Shown: positions 1 to 10,033, numbered from the stretch's first letter. The stretch is DNA of 64,000 nt from Enterococcus faecalis 13-SD-W-01 (GCA_000415185.1 KE351687.1:81783-145782), one strand, 5' to 3'. Numbers and translations are program-made. The notes: generated by a model not told the origin, from the letters alone.

Positions 1-1
1 G

Positions 2-31
2 AAAAGCTTAATACCGAGGGACAGCTTTTTT
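2..31 (+). terminator. Possible terminator of a gene left of the window
   Basis: The stem AAAAGCT pairs with AGCTTTT around a short loop and ends in a T run. It lies at the window edge, and the gene it would serve is not visible. Confidence 0.4.
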
Positions 32-80
32 AACCTATTCAGTATGTTTGTTGCATCGATAATCACAGGAAAGCAAATAA

Positions 81-110
81 AAAGAGCCGAGTTTTCCACT
101 CGGCTCTTTT
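81..110 (-). terminator. Intrinsic terminator of the YxeA-like gene
   Basis: An 11-bp perfect stem (AAAGAGCCGAG with CTCGGCTCTTT) lies just downstream of the stop codon of the minus-strand gene. The A/T flanks allow it to act in both directions. Confidence 0.8.
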
Positions 111-113
111 CGT

Positions 114-467
114 TTATTCTAATTTATCCAATGCTGCATCTGGGACATCGCTTTGTTTTACTTCTTCCCAGCCCATGACACCTTTACGGGGGTTCACGCT
201 GAGTTTCAAGTAAGCATTCATTTTCAGGGGCCGATCTCGTTCTTCCCGCAAAGTAATATCCTTGGATTCGCCTTTTTCATTATATGCTTTTTGGTCATAG
301 ATATAGACATTATATCCTTCACCTGTATCTGTGTGACCTGTTTCTTTTTCGCCATTCGTCACGATTTTTGTATAGTAGGTTGAACCGCCATAAAAATAAT
401 TATAGGCACCCCAGCTCCCGCCGATAAAAATCGCAAGAACGATCAGTAAACCGATGATTTTTTTCAT
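114..467 (-). CDS. YxeA family (DUF1093) small exported protein
   Basis: The 117-residue product starts MKKIIGLL, has one hydrophobic segment at about residues 4-22 and then a hydrophilic domain rich in YYTKI, YNVYIY and LKL beta-strand patterns. This matches the YxeA/DUF1093 family of small secreted or membrane-tethered Firmicute proteins, which look OB-fold-like and have no proven function. The start at 467 is preferred because GAGGTGAG lies six bases upstream; a longer frame to 518 has no ribosome binding site. It is transcribed alone, opposite to its right neighbour. I infer display on the outer face of the membrane. Confidence 0.75.
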   Translation of the reverse strand: MKKIIGLLIVLAIFIGGSWGAYNYFYGGSTYYTKIVTNGEKETGHTDTGEGYNVYIYDQKAYNEKGESKDITLREERDRPLKMNAYLKLSVNPRKGVMGWEEVKQSDVPDAALDKLE

Positions 468-565
468 CTTTCTCACCTCGTTATTATTATTCCTTAAAAA
501 AACGATTTCGTCTATCAAAAAAGGCTGAAATTAAACTTTCTATAAGATAATGTATGAGTTACTTT

Positions 566-593
566 TTGCGAAACAAAAAAGTTATGCTACAAT
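566..593 (+). promoter_or_regulatory. Sigma-A promoter of the gene at 627
   Basis: TTGCGA at 566-571, a 16-bp spacer and TACAAT at 588-593 with an upstream TGC (extended -10), about 34 bases before the TTG start. Confidence 0.55.
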
Positions 594-626
594 TATGTTA
601 ACGTTTTCAAAAAGAGGTGTTGTTTT

Positions 627-1121
627 TTGGCAGAAGAATATTTTGAGACCAGTTTCCGTTTCAAATGGGGCGTTGGTTCGATCATTGAGTTCATTACAGA
701 AGTATTAAGCTATGCGGTTCCATCAGCAGGGATCGATTTTGCCTATGAATTAGAAGGGATCCGTTATGAATATTTGGTGCAGGAAAAACGATTTTCCGAA
801 ACAGGGGAGAATTTCAAGAACACTTATAGTGCAAAAACCAATTTTGTATTAGAAGTTCCTAGTAAATCACTATTCGACGAATTCATTGTGACTTTTGGCA
901 ACCAATATCTAAAAAAGGTCAAAGAGCGGCTTATCACGGAATTCCAAGAGGAAAATGGACGAAGCCGAGCATTACATGAAGTATATGACGAACTGGAAAA
1001 TTTTGATGCAATCTTGACGTATACAGAACTAAATTTGGAATGGATGGATGATCAAACACTTGTCGTAAACGATCCAAACCCTCAGAGAATCAACGATGAT
1101 GAGTCCTTTTTCATGGGCTGA
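627..1121 (+). CDS. Conserved hypothetical protein, 164 residues
   Basis: I do not recognise this family. It starts at TTG, with AAGAGGTG upstream and a good promoter before that. The protein is acidic and mixed alpha/beta, with no signal peptide or clear membrane segment. Visible blocks are an N-terminal FETSFRFKWGVGS, a hydrophobic helix IIEFITEVLSYAV, the central YEYLVQEKRFSETGENF, and an acidic C-terminus. It is probably cytoplasmic. It stands alone between the YxeA-like gene and tufB, and the context does not reveal a function. Confidence 0.7.
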   Translation: MAEEYFETSFRFKWGVGSIIEFITEVLSYAVPSAGIDFAYELEGIRYEYLVQEKRFSETGENFKNTYSAKTNFVLEVPSKSLFDEFIVTFGNQYLKKVKERLITEFQEENGRSRALHEVYDELENFDAILTYTELNLEWMDDQTLVVNDPNPQRINDDESFFMG

Positions 1122-1139
1122 AAACGACGAGCGTCTTTC

Positions 1140-1167
1140 TTGACTTTGACCAACTTTGACGTATAAT
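1140..1167 (+). promoter_or_regulatory. Promoter of tufB
   Basis: TTGACT at 1140-1145, a 16-bp spacer and a consensus TATAAT at 1162-1167. A second TATAAT at 1235-1240 has only a weak -35 (TTGCTT, 15-bp spacer). The transcript from the first promoter would have a leader of about 125 bases before the AGGAGG at 1282-1287. Confidence 0.6.
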
Positions 1168-1297
1168 AAAGTCAGATTTGATTCTTACATAAAGTAAGTG
1201 ATACATATCCTTTTTGCTTTTTGGAAAAAGAGACTATAATGTATTCGTGAGAACTGAATCTATTCAGTGACCCAAACTATTTAGGAGGTTTGTAATT

Positions 1298-2485
1298 ATG
1301 GCAAAAGAACATTACGACAGAAGTAAACCACACGTTAACATCGGGACTATTGGCCACGTTGACCATGGTAAAACAACATTAACAGCTGCGATCACTACAG
1401 TATTAGGGAAAAAAGGCCTTGCAAATCCTCAAGATTACGCAAGTATCGACGCAGCCCCTGAAGAAAGAGAACGTGGGATCACAATCAATACAGCCCACGT
1501 AGAATATGAAACAGAAAAACGCCATTACGCGCATATCGATGCTCCAGGACACGCGGACTACGTGAAAAACATGATCACTGGTGCTGCCCAAATGGACGGA
1601 GCAATCTTGGTTGTTTCAGCAACAGATGGACCAATGCCTCAAACACGTGAACACATCTTGCTTTCACGTCAAGTTGGTGTAAAATATCTGATTGTTTTCT
1701 TGAATAAAACAGACTTAGTCGATGATGAAGAATTGATCGATCTAGTTGAGATGGAAGTTCGCGAATTATTGAGCGAATATGGCTTCCCAGGTGATGACAC
1801 ACCTGTTATCAAAGGTTCAGCATTAAAAGCACTTCAAGGTGATCCTGATGCCGAAGCTGCAATCATGGAATTGATGGATACTGTTGATGAATATATCCCA
1901 ACTCCAGAACGTGATACAGACAAACCATTGTTATTACCAGTCGAAGATGTCTTTTCAATTACTGGACGCGGAACTGTTGCATCTGGTCGTATCGACCGCG
2001 GTGCTGTACGTGTCGGTGATGAAGTAGAAATCGTCGGGATCAAACCTGAAACTCAAAAAGCAGTGGTAACCGGAGTAGAAATGTTCCGCAAAACACTGGA
2101 TTATGGAGAAGCAGGAGATAACGTAGGTGTCTTGTTGCGTGGTATCACAAGGGACGAGATCGAACGTGGTCAAGTATTAGCAAAACCAGGTTCAATCACT
2201 CCGCATACAAAATTCAAAGCAGAAGTCTATGTATTGACAAAAGAAGAAGGCGGACGTCATACACCATTCTTCAACAACTATCGTCCACAATTCTACTTCC
2301 GTACAACAGACGTGACTGGAACAATCGTTTTACCAGAAGGAACAGAAATGGTTATGCCTGGTGATAACGTGACGATCGAAGTTGAATTGATCCATCCAAT
2401 CGCTGTTGAAAATGGAACAACTTTCTCTATCCGTGAAGGCGGACGAACAGTTGGTTCAGGAATCGTTACAGAAATCGAAGCATAA
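1298..2485 (+). CDS. tufB: Translation elongation factor Tu, stand-alone copy (tufB type)
   Basis: This is a full-length 395-residue EF-Tu, the GTPase that delivers aminoacyl-tRNA to the ribosome. The G1 loop GHVDHGKT (residues 19-26), the DAPGH switch (about 81), the NKTD base-recognition motif (about 136) and the C-terminal EGGRTVGSG are all intact. It is not next to fusA, rpsL or rpsG. Blocks such as [22 protein letters not shown] and HIDAPGHAD, and the ending TEIEA, resemble streptococcal EF-Tu rather than the enterococcal str-operon copy, which has VDCPGH and NTSHIEYET. Enterococci of the E. faecium group are known to carry a second, horizontally acquired tufB, and this copy fits that. 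The start is supported by AGGAGG and a promoter. Confidence 0.95.
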   Translation: MAKEHYDRSKPHVNIGTIGHVDHGKTTLTAAITTVLGKKGLANPQDYASIDAAPEERERGITINTAHVEYETEKRHYAHIDAPGHADYVKNMITGAAQMDGAILVVSATDGPMPQTREHILLSRQVGVKYLIVFLNKTDLVDDEELIDLVEMEVRELLSEYGFPGDDTPVIKGSALKALQGDPDAEAAIMELMDTVDEYIPTPERDTDKPLLLPVEDVFSITGRGTVASGRIDRGAVRVGDEVEIVGIKPETQKAVVTGVEMFRKTLDYGEAGDNVGVLLRGITRDEIERGQVLAKPGSITPHTKFKAEVYVLTKEEGGRHTPFFNNYRPQFYFRTTDVTGTIVLPEGTEMVMPGDNVTIEVELIHPIAVENGTTFSIREGGRTVGSGIVTEIEA

Positions 2486-2533
2486 AAATCAGCTGCATAC
2501 TCGCAACAATCGAGTAACAACTGAATATTTTTT

Positions 2534-2573
2534 AAAAGAGGCTTGATGACAAATGTCACAGCCTCTTTTTTTT
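2534..2573 (+). terminator. Intrinsic terminator of tufB
   Basis: AAAAGAGGC pairs with GCCTCTTTT, with an inner GAC/GTC, followed by a run of eight or more T. Confidence 0.85.
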
Positions 2574-2882
2574 GTTCAAAACAGGTAGCTTTCGCAAGAC
2601 AATTCCATAAAAAATGCTAAAATAAAAAGAGGCGCTGTGAAAGCGGACTGCAAACATCGGTGTTTTTATAACGGAAAAATTTTTTCAATGAATGGATATT
2701 TTCAAAATGCTGGAAATAGAAAAAATCATCTGTTTCAAACTCAAAGAGAACGATTTGTTTGAAAAACTCTTCCAAAATTTCAATTTTTATTAAGGAACAT
2801 ACAGAAACTAGCGGAAGAAATAGCCAAGGTGAGCAAGAAATAGTAAGATAAAGAAAGATGTCTGAAATTAGGTGATTTATAT
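2574..2882 (+). other. Intergenic region before the lysozyme-like gene
   Basis: About 310 bases without a convincing gene. A minus-strand frame runs through it but has no ribosome binding site and an odd composition. A TAAAAT near 2619 could be a -10 element, and a small AAACA/TGTTT hairpin lies near 2653-2667. The ribosome binding site of the next gene is a weak TTAGGTGA at about 2869-2876. Confidence 0.4.
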
Positions 2883-3512
2883 ATGAAAAAAGTAATCTTC
2901 TTGATCTTTCGCCTTGTCGCATGGCTCATCGCATTTGCTGTGATCGCAGCTGCTTTGGTTTGGCTGACCCGAACCTATCAAGCGGTCAAAAAAATCAATA
3001 CCTACCAAGCAGAAATCACAGAAGCGGTCGAAAAATATGACATGGAAGAATACGAAGATCTGGTAAAAGCTGTTATTTTAACAGAATCAAAAGGTGAAGG
3101 TACTGATTTGATGCAAAGTTCTGAGAGTGCCTATGGCGAGCCGAATGTTATCGATACGCCAGCGAAAAGTATTGATCAAGGTGTCAGCTACCTGAAAAAA
3201 GTGATTCAAGAAACAGAAAAACAAGGATGCGATTTCTGGACAGCTGTTCAAGCGTATAATTTTGGGGTTGATTATATCCAATATGTAAAAAATAACGGAG
3301 GAACCAACAGTGTCGAATTAGCTGAGACTTATTCGAGAGAAGTGTTGAGTCCGTTACTAGGAAACGAAAATCAGTCCCAAGTCCGATACTGGAAACTGCA
3401 GTCATTATTTTATAATGGAGGATATCTGTATCATAACGGAGGCAATATGTTTTACGCAGATATCGTAAAAATGAATCAATGGATCATCCAAAGAACAACT
3501 TGGATTTCCTAA
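2883..3512 (+). CDS. Lysozyme-like membrane-anchored lytic transglycosylase domain protein
   Basis: The 209-residue product has an N-terminal transmembrane segment (about residues 7-29) and an extracellular lysozyme-like domain. This is the family also found as the N-terminal half of CwlT-type hydrolases. The likely catalytic glutamate is E68 in VILTESKG, followed by MQSSESAYG and FWTAVQAYNFG, the usual substrate-groove blocks. The expected role is cleavage of peptidoglycan glycan strands near the membrane during growth. The start ATG follows a modest GGTGAT. The DUF368 gene begins 45 bases downstream, so the two are probably co-transcribed. Confidence 0.85.
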   Translation: MKKVIFLIFRLVAWLIAFAVIAAALVWLTRTYQAVKKINTYQAEITEAVEKYDMEEYEDLVKAVILTESKGEGTDLMQSSESAYGEPNVIDTPAKSIDQGVSYLKKVIQETEKQGCDFWTAVQAYNFGVDYIQYVKNNGGTNSVELAETYSREVLSPLLGNENQSQVRYWKLQSLFYNGGYLYHNGGNMFYADIVKMNQWIIQRTTWIS

Positions 3513-3556
3513 AGAAAAGAAACAAACAAGATGAAAGAAGGAGTGCGTGGAAAGCA

Positions 3557-4402
3557 ATGGAAAGAAAACAAGCAGAAGTCGGGAACTCAAAAGATTGGAC
3601 CTTGCGTTTTGTCAAAGGAATGTTTATTGGATCAGGATTTATCCTGCCAGGAGTCAGCGGGGGCGCTTTAGCAGCGGTCTTCGGAATCTATGAGCGGATC
3701 ATTTCATTTTTAGCTCATATCACAAGAAATTTCAAAGAGAACTTTTTCTTTTTCTTACCAGTTGGACTTGGTGGGATCACAGGGGTTTTTCTTCTGTCCT
3801 TCTTGGTCAGTTTTCTTTTAGGCGCGTATGAAACACCGATTTTATGGTTTTTTGTTGGTTGTATCCTAGGAACTGTGCCGGCATTATGGAATGAAGCTGG
3901 GAAAAAAGGAAGAAAATCTGCTGATTTGGTTATTTTGGCAGTGACATTTGTTGCAGCCTTGATCTTTTTGATCTATGGTTCAAGATTGTTTGACAGCCAC
4001 GTTGAAGAAAATTTCGTGACATGGTTGATCGCTGGTGGTTTGATTGGTCTGGGAATGATCGTTCCAGGTCTTAGCCCATCGAACTTTTTGGTTTACATGG
4101 GTATCTATAAAGCAATGGCAGATGGCTTCAAAACAGCAGATCTTAGTGTGATTTTCCCGATTGCGATCGGCGGGATCGTGTGCGTACTGACATTATCAAA
4201 ATTGATGGATTTTATTTTTTCAAAAGCTTACAGCAGTTTGTTCCATTTTATTTTAGGTGTTGTTTTTGCTTCAACGATCATGATCATCCCGACTGATTAT
4301 TCTGGTCTAGGTGTACTGGGAATAGGTGCTTGTTTCGTTTTATGCGGCGCAGGGGCAGCGTTAGGCTGGTGGATGAGCCGTTTAGAAGAAAAATACAAAT
4401 AG
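3557..4402 (+). CDS. DUF368 family polytopic membrane protein
   Basis: The 281-residue product has about eight hydrophobic segments and the family hallmark FILPGVSGGALAAVFGIYERI near residues 28-48, echoed by GMIVPGLSPSNFLVYMGIY at about 172-190. The repeat suggests internal duplication. Some DUF368 proteins (PopT family) are reported to be needed for undecaprenyl phosphate recycling across the membrane. Applying that role here is inference; if right, it would fit the neighbouring wall hydrolase. The start at 3557 gives the usual length and has AAGGAG about 13 bases upstream; an ATG at 3479 overlaps the previous gene and lacks a ribosome binding site. Confidence 0.85.
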   Translation: MERKQAEVGNSKDWTLRFVKGMFIGSGFILPGVSGGALAAVFGIYERIISFLAHITRNFKENFFFFLPVGLGGITGVFLLSFLVSFLLGAYETPILWFFVGCILGTVPALWNEAGKKGRKSADLVILAVTFVAALIFLIYGSRLFDSHVEENFVTWLIAGGLIGLGMIVPGLSPSNFLVYMGIYKAMADGFKTADLSVIFPIAIGGIVCVLTLSKLMDFIFSKAYSSLFHFILGVVFASTIMIIPTDYSGLGVLGIGACFVLCGAGAALGWWMSRLEEKYK

Positions 4403-4419
4403 AGAATCTTTTTACTTTG

Positions 4420-4464
4420 GAAACAACTGTTTTTTTAATAAAAAAACAAGTTGTTTTCTTTTGC
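4420..4464 (+). terminator. Terminator after the DUF368 gene
   Basis: AAACAACT-GTTTTTTT pairs with AAAAAAAC-AAGTTGTTT around a short AT loop, then CTTTT. The hairpin covers the upstream ATG at 4451, which argues against that ATG as the ATPase start. Confidence 0.7.
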
Positions 4465-4513
4465 GGAAAACGCTAGACTTAATAGCGTGATTATTTATGA
4501 AAGTTGGCGGAAA

Positions 4514-6844
4514 ATGGAAATGAAGAAATTGCGTGGGTTGACGACGCAGGAAGTAGCGGAAAGAAAAGCTGCTGGTCAGCAAAATGACTACCAAGAAGAT
4601 GCATCGAAATCAACAAAACAGATATTCAGTGATAATATTTTGACATTATTCAATTTTTTGAATTTCGGAATCGGGATCTGTTTGCTGCTGGTAGGCGCAT
4701 ACTCGAACATGGTCTACTTAGCGATCATTCTTGTAAACATCGTCATTGGGATCTATCAAGAAATCCATGCACGAAATATGGTCAGAAAATTATCGATCGT
4801 CTCCCAATCAGAAGTCCAAGTGCTTCGTGACGGCAGCGAAAAAATGATTGCAACAACAGAATTAGTTTTAGGCGATATTGTTAAAATCGGCGCAGGAGAG
4901 CAGATTCCTGCTGATATGCGCGTCATTGAGGGATCAGCGGAAGCAAACGAAGCTTTATTGACAGGCGAATCTGATTTGATCGTCAAAGAAGAAGGCTCAG
5001 AAATGCTTTCAGGAAGTTATTTGACAAGCGGTGCTGTTTTTGCGGAAGTGATTCGTGTCGGTGCAGACAATTATGCTGTGAAATTGACAAACGAAGCGAA
5101 AACACACAAACCAATCCATTCAGAATTAGTGGATTCGATTCGAAAAGTGTCAAAATTCACCAGTTATGTCATCATTCCGCTGGGGATCATTTTGTTCTTA
5201 GAAGCTTTCTTTTTACGGGATGCTTCGATGAAATTATCTGTTGTAGCTTCAGCGGCTGCTTTACTGGGGATGCTGCCAAAAGGATTGGTATTGCTGATCA
5301 GTATTGCTTTGACGACAGGTGTGACGAAGCTAGCTAAAAAACGGATCTTGGTCCAAGACATGTATGCAATTGAAACATTGGCTCATGTCGACACGTTATG
5401 TTTGGACAAAACAGGAACGATTACTGAAGGAAAAATGACGGTCCAGCATGTTGAATCTTTACATCCTTTTTATGAAAAAGAGATTCCTGCCATTATCGGG
5501 ACGTATCTAGCAGAAAGTGAAGACAATAATATCACGATGCAAGCGTTGCGTAACCATTTTGAAATCTCAAACCGTTATGAAGTGACGAATAAAATCGCCT
5601 TTTCATCTGATCGAAAGTGGAGTGCAATGGAATTTCCTGAACTAGGTGTCGTTTATCTGGGTGCACCAGAACGTTTAGTCGAAGAAGATATGCTTCCTGA
5701 AAGACTTTATCAAGCACAAGAAAACGGCTATCGCGTTCTGATGCTGGGGATTGCACCGCACCAGAAATTATCAGATGAAGCTCTTCCTCAGTTTGTCGAA
5801 GGAATTGCTTTATTTGAAATCGATGATCCTATACGTAAAAATGCAGAAGACACACTTGCTTATCTGCATGCTGAAGGGATCGACCTGAAAGTAATCTCTG
5901 GAGATAACCCGCATACGGTCTCAAACATTGCCAGAAGAGCTGGATTACCGAATTATCAATCTTATATCGACCTTTCTGATTTAAAAGAAGAGGAAGAAGT
6001 AAGAAATGCTGTCCATGAATATACAGTCTTTGGCCGAGTAAGTCCGCAGCAAAAGAAATTGCTGGTGAATGAGCTGAAAGCGAACGGACGCACAGTAGCT
6101 ATGACTGGTGACGGTGTGAATGACGTATTGGCATTAAGAGAAGCAGACTGCAGTATTGCAATGGCAGAAGGGGACGGCGCAACACGTCAGATCTCGGATT
6201 TGGTCTTACTGGATTCAGATTTTACTACATTACCGGAAGTCTTGTTTGAAGGTCGCCGAGTAGTGAATAACGTAACAAAAGTATCAGGTATTTTCTTTAT
6301 CAAAACAATCTATTCATTTATTCTTTCGATCCTTTGTGCAATTACTGCTGTCGGATTTCCTTTTATCCCGATCCAGATCACATTGATTGATTTAGCTATC
6401 GAAGGGTATCCTTCCTTCTTCTTGTCATTTGAACAAGATAAGCGCAAAGTAAATTACCGTTATCTTCCAACGGCTTTGATCAGCGCGCTTCCAAATGCAC
6501 TGCTGGTAGTGATCAACACGGTGGCTGTTTACTTCTTAGGAAGAAATCTTTCATGGTCATCGATGGAAACAACCACGCTGATGTATTACCTATTGATCGG
6601 TATCAGCTGTTTAGCGGTGATCCGTGCTTGTTATCCATTCAATCCATTAAGAATCTTTTTGGCTGTGACAACGATTGGCGGTATTTACTTCGCGGCATTA
6701 TTGTTCCATCACTTGCTTGAAGTCAATCTGGGCTTGGGCAGCACATGGCCGTTCTTCATCGTATTTATGCTCATAAATATTGTCTTGCGGCTCCTTTATT
6801 GGCGGTTGGATTTCCAAACAAGCTTGTTAAAGAGATTTGCTTAA
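4514..6844 (+). CDS. Cation-translocating P-type ATPase (HAD-IC)
   Basis: The protein of about 776 residues has the complete P-type ATPase plan: actuator TGES motif (LLTGESD), phosphorylation site DKTGT in LCLDKTGTITEG, nucleotide-domain blocks, and the hinge TGDGVNDVLALREAD. Ten or so membrane helices flank them. The M4 ion-site region reads GMLPKGLVLL, so a PKGL replaces the PEGL of classic calcium and magnesium pumps; this resembles streptococcal Exp7-type ATPases. The ion is not predictable from sequence; divalent cation or Mg2+/Ca2+ efflux is possible. Start choice is 4514 or 4520; GGCGG at 4506-4510 is better spaced for 4520. The gene lies alone between two terminators. Confidence 0.9.
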   Translation: MEMKKLRGLTTQEVAERKAAGQQNDYQEDASKSTKQIFSDNILTLFNFLNFGIGICLLLVGAYSNMVYLAIILVNIVIGIYQEIHARNMVRKLSIVSQSEVQVLRDGSEKMIATTELVLGDIVKIGAGEQIPADMRVIEGSAEANEALLTGESDLIVKEEGSEMLSGSYLTSGAVFAEVIRVGADNYAVKLTNEAKTHKPIHSELVDSIRKVSKFTSYVIIPLGIILFLEAFFLRDASMKLSVVASAAALLGMLPKGLVLLISIALTTGVTKLAKKRILVQDMYAIETLAHVDTLCLDKTGTITEGKMTVQHVESLHPFYEKEIPAIIGTYLAESEDNNITMQALRNHFEISNRYEVTNKIAFSSDRKWSAMEFPELGVVYLGAPERLVEEDMLPERLYQAQENGYRVLMLGIAPHQKLSDEALPQFVEGIALFEIDDPIRKNAEDTLAYLHAEGIDLKVISGDNPHTVSNIARRAGLPNYQSYIDLSDLKEEEEVRNAVHEYTVFGRVSPQQKKLLVNELKANGRTVAMTGDGVNDVLALREADCSIAMAEGDGATRQISDLVLLDSDFTTLPEVLFEGRRVVNNVTKVSGIFFIKTIYSFILSILCAITAVGFPFIPIQITLIDLAIEGYPSFFLSFEQDKRKVNYRYLPTALISALPNALLVVINTVAVYFLGRNLSWSSMETTTLMYYLLIGISCLAVIRACYPFNPLRIFLAVTTIGGIYFAALLFHHLLEVNLGLGSTWPFFIVFMLINIVLRLLYWRLDFQTSLLKRFA

Positions 6845-6875
6845 GGATTCTCTCAAAACTGTCAAGAGGTTCTAC

Positions 6876-6903
6876 TTGAAAAAGAACAGAAATATGATAC
6901 AAT
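6876..6903 (+). promoter_or_regulatory. Promoter of the dnaG-rpoD operon
   Basis: TTGAAA at 6876-6881, a 16-bp spacer and TACAAT at 6898-6903. It lies upstream of a strong terminator hairpin (6926-6962), so the transcript would start with that hairpin in its leader. Confidence 0.55.
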
Positions 6904-6925
6904 CAAACATGTATAATTGTGTCTT

Positions 6926-6962
6926 TTGAATCGCGCTGATTTCGGATTAGTGCGATTTTTTA
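6926..6962 (+). terminator. Terminator-like hairpin in the dnaG leader
   Basis: AATCGCGCTGA pairs with TTAGTGCGATT (11 bp with two G-T pairs) around a 7-base loop and runs into six T. It either terminates the upstream ATPase gene or attenuates the dnaG-rpoD transcript; it lies about 60 bases before the dnaG start. Confidence 0.7.
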
Positions 6963-7021
6963 CCGATTATTCTCCTCGTGTATGAACAAGCGAGATAATG
7001 CACAGAACGGGGGTAAGTATA

Positions 7022-8854
7022 ATGGCACAACGTATTCCTCAAGAGGTTATCGAAAATGTCCGCCATCAGACGAATATCGTTGATGTAATCGGGCAGTATG
7101 TCCAATTAAAGAAGTCTGGTAAAAATTATTTGGGACTATGTCCGTTTCATGAGGAAAAAACACCCTCGTTTTCCGTAGCAGAAGATAAACAGATTTTTCA
7201 TTGTTTTGGCTGCGGCAAAGGTGGGAATGTCTTTACCTTTTTACAAGAGCTTGAAGGGCTGTCTTTTCCGGAAGCTGTCGTAAAGGTCGCGGATATGGAA
7301 CAGCTCGAAGTTTCAGATCAATGGCGAAAACAGACGGCTGCTCAGCCTGCTGATTCACCAGTTGGACAAATGCTTGCGGCACACGCTAAAGCAGCGGAAG
7401 TCTATCATCACATGCTTCTGCATACTAAAGCTGGGGAACCTGCTTTAGCTTATTTGCTGGATCGCGGGTTGACGGAAGAATTGATCGAAACTTTCCAAAT
7501 CGGATTCGCACCGAATGAACGCTCGTTTTTGAAGCAAGTGTTCAAAAACGAATCTTTTTCTGAAGCAGCTTTAACAGGTTCTGGCTTATTTGTCCAACAT
7601 GATGATGGAAATCTATCTGATCGGTTTTATCAGCGGATCATGTTCCCAATCAACAATGCCCAAGGACAGATCATTGGTTTTTCTGGCCGCTGGCTAGCAC
7701 CGGAAAAAGGCCGCGAAAAAGAACAGCCAAAATATTTGAACAGTCCTGAGACCGAATTATTCAATAAGCGTCAAGTATTGTTCAATCTGGATAAAGCGAG
7801 AAGCGAGATTCGAAAAAAAGGCGAAATTTTTTTATTTGAAGGATTTATGGATGTGATCGCTGCTTGGCAAGCGGGAACAAAAAATGGGATCGCATCAATG
7901 GGAACAAGCTTGACGAGCCAGCAAATCCAAACCATCGAACGACTGACCAAAGATTTGGTGATTTGTTATGATGGTGACCGCGCAGGGATCGAAGCAGCCA
8001 ACCGCGGGATCGAATTGCTGCGCGAAAGCAGTCGTTTGAGATTATCGGTGGTGGTTGTTCCTGAGAAACTCGATCCAGATGAATATTTCCGCAAATATGG
8101 AGAAGAAGCTTTCCAAGAATTAGTGCGCCATGCCAGAGAAACGATTTTCACATTTAAATCCCGGTTTTTAAAAATGGGAAAGAATCTGGAAAATGAAAAA
8201 GAAAAACTAGATTATCTAGAGAAAATCTTGTTCGAACTCAGCAAAGTAGTGTCGCCAATCGAACAAGACATGTATCTTTCACAAATCGCTGCAGAATTCC
8301 AGCTCAGCAGGGAAACCTTGCAGAAACAAGTGAGGGAATTCAAACGAGAAGTACAGCAAGAAGCAATGCCTGTACCGCAAACTTCTCCGGCAGCACAACC
8401 GTCCAAACAGAAAAATCGTCCGCTTACTCGTGTCGAAAAGGCAGAGCAGATTTTGCTTTATCGTATTTTCAATGAGACTGCGGTAAGAGGACTTTTGAAA
8501 GAACAAGAGTTTCAATTTGTTCACGATGAATATGCAGAGGTTTATTTTTTGCTTGATGCGTATTTGTCACAAGAAAACAATGGGTTCAACTTTGCAGAAT
8601 TCCTAGATTTCCTGCAAGATGAAAAGTTGCGGCAATTAGTGGTGGAAGTTGCTTATTTGCGCGTTGCGAGTGAAAGTTCGCCTCGCGAAATCCAAGATCT
8701 GCTGGATGTTATCGATAAATCTGGACTAGCTGAAGAAATAAATATAAAAAAACAACAGCAGCAAGAAGCCAGACGAACAGGCAACAAACAGTGGGAATTG
8801 GAATTGGCAATCGAGATCATTAATTTGACGAAACAGTTAAAACAAGCCAAATAG
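7022..8854 (+). CDS. dnaG: DNA primase
   Basis: The 610-residue primase makes RNA primers at the replication fork. The N-terminal CHC2 zinc-binding domain has C40, H43, C61 and C64 ([23 protein letters not shown]). The TOPRIM core carries the conserved glutamate in EGFMDVI near residue 273 and the DGDRAG motif near residue 317. The C-terminal part, after a proline/glutamine-rich linker near residue 455, is the helicase-interaction region. The start ATG at 7022 follows GGGGG seven bases upstream; a longer frame to 6998 lacks one. rpoD follows after 22 bases, the usual macromolecular-synthesis operon. Confidence 0.97.
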   Translation: MAQRIPQEVIENVRHQTNIVDVIGQYVQLKKSGKNYLGLCPFHEEKTPSFSVAEDKQIFHCFGCGKGGNVFTFLQELEGLSFPEAVVKVADMEQLEVSDQWRKQTAAQPADSPVGQMLAAHAKAAEVYHHMLLHTKAGEPALAYLLDRGLTEELIETFQIGFAPNERSFLKQVFKNESFSEAALTGSGLFVQHDDGNLSDRFYQRIMFPINNAQGQIIGFSGRWLAPEKGREKEQPKYLNSPETELFNKRQVLFNLDKARSEIRKKGEIFLFEGFMDVIAAWQAGTKNGIASMGTSLTSQQIQTIERLTKDLVICYDGDRAGIEAANRGIELLRESSRLRLSVVVVPEKLDPDEYFRKYGEEAFQELVRHARETIFTFKSRFLKMGKNLENEKEKLDYLEKILFELSKVVSPIEQDMYLSQIAAEFQLSRETLQKQVREFKREVQQEAMPVPQTSPAAQPSKQKNRPLTRVEKAEQILLYRIFNETAVRGLLKEQEFQFVHDEYAEVYFLLDAYLSQENNGFNFAEFLDFLQDEKLRQLVVEVAYLRVASESSPREIQDLLDVIDKSGLAEEINIKKQQQQEARRTGNKQWELELAIEIINLTKQLKQAK

Positions 8855-8876
8855 CTACTTGAAGGGGGCCTTCTTT

Positions 8877-9986
8877 ATGGCAAACGAAATAGACAAGAAA
8901 AAGTATGAAGCAGCAGTAGCAGCTTTTATCAAAGAAAACAAACCCAAAAGACAGGTTGTTTACGATGATCTATCAAATAAATTAGCAACACCATTCACGC
9001 TTGATGCGGATGCGATGGATAAGCTGATCCAACGAGTAGAAGATGCAGGTATCAGTGTCGTTGATGAAAACGGCGAACCTTCTGTACACAGCTTGAAAAG
9101 CAATGAGAAAAAAGCAGAGGAAGCAAAAGAAGAAGATCTTTCAGCGCCTACTGGAGTAAAAATCAATGACCCAGTGCGTATGTATTTGAAAGAAATCGGC
9201 CGTGTTTCGCTGCTGACTGCTGAAGAAGAAGTTGCGCTTGCGCTGAAAATCGAAGAAGGCGATCAAGAAGCAAAACAAAGATTAGCTGAAGCGAACCTTC
9301 GCTTGGTCGTAAGTATTGCGAAACGTTATGTTGGTCGGGGTATGCAATTCTTAGACTTGATCCAAGAAGGAAACATGGGCTTGATGAAAGCTGTTGAAAA
9401 ATTCGATTACCGCAAAGGATTCAAGTTCTCAACTTATGCAACTTGGTGGATCCGTCAAGCAATCACTCGTGCGATTGCTGACCAAGCACGTACGATCCGT
9501 ATCCCTGTGCATATGGTGGAAACGATCAATAAATTGATTCGTATCCAACGTCAATTACTGCAAGATTTAGGAAGAGAACCAACGCCGGAAGAAATCGGTG
9601 CTGAAATGGATCTCCCAACAGAGAAAGTTCGTGAAATCTTGAAGATTGCACAAGAACCAGTTTCTCTAGAAACGCCGATTGGTGAAGAGGATGATTCACA
9701 TCTAGGCGATTTCATCGAAGACCAAGAAGCAACGAGTCCTGCAGAACATGCAGCTTATGAATTGTTGAAAGAACAACTGGAAGATGTGCTTGATACATTG
9801 ACAGACCGTGAAGAAAACGTCTTGAGACTTCGTTTTGGTTTAGATGACGGAAGAACAAGAACGTTGGAAGAAGTCGGTAAAGTATTCGGTGTAACGCGTG
9901 AACGTATCCGACAAATCGAAGCAAAAGCTTTGAGAAAATTACGCCATCCTTCCCGTTCAAAACAATTAAAAGACTTTTTAGAATAA
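8877..9986 (+). CDS. rpoD: RNA polymerase primary sigma factor RpoD (sigma-A)
   Basis: The 369-residue housekeeping sigma factor directs RNA polymerase to promoters with TTGACA/TATAAT elements. It has a region 1.1-like N-terminus (about residues 1-75), region 1.2 at [12 protein letters not shown], region 2 with [12 protein letters not shown] and [14 protein letters not shown], region 3, and region 4 ending [20 protein letters not shown]. The length is normal for Firmicute SigA. AAGGGGG lies about nine bases before the ATG; a GTG-less longer frame is not needed. Confidence 0.97.
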   Translation: MANEIDKKKYEAAVAAFIKENKPKRQVVYDDLSNKLATPFTLDADAMDKLIQRVEDAGISVVDENGEPSVHSLKSNEKKAEEAKEEDLSAPTGVKINDPVRMYLKEIGRVSLLTAEEEVALALKIEEGDQEAKQRLAEANLRLVVSIAKRYVGRGMQFLDLIQEGNMGLMKAVEKFDYRKGFKFSTYATWWIRQAITRAIADQARTIRIPVHMVETINKLIRIQRQLLQDLGREPTPEEIGAEMDLPTEKVREILKIAQEPVSLETPIGEEDDSHLGDFIEDQEATSPAEHAAYELLKEQLEDVLDTLTDREENVLRLRFGLDDGRTRTLEEVGKVFGVTRERIRQIEAKALRKLRHPSRSKQLKDFLE

Positions 9987-10033
9987 AATCTCTGTTTTTT
10001 TCTTTCTTGAAGAAAGAAAAAATAGGACGAAAG

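Noticed and set aside
2617-2922. Minus-strand frame of about 100 residues after tufB
   Set aside because: It has no ribosome binding site, overlaps the start of the lysozyme-like gene and its composition reflects AT-rich intergenic DNA.
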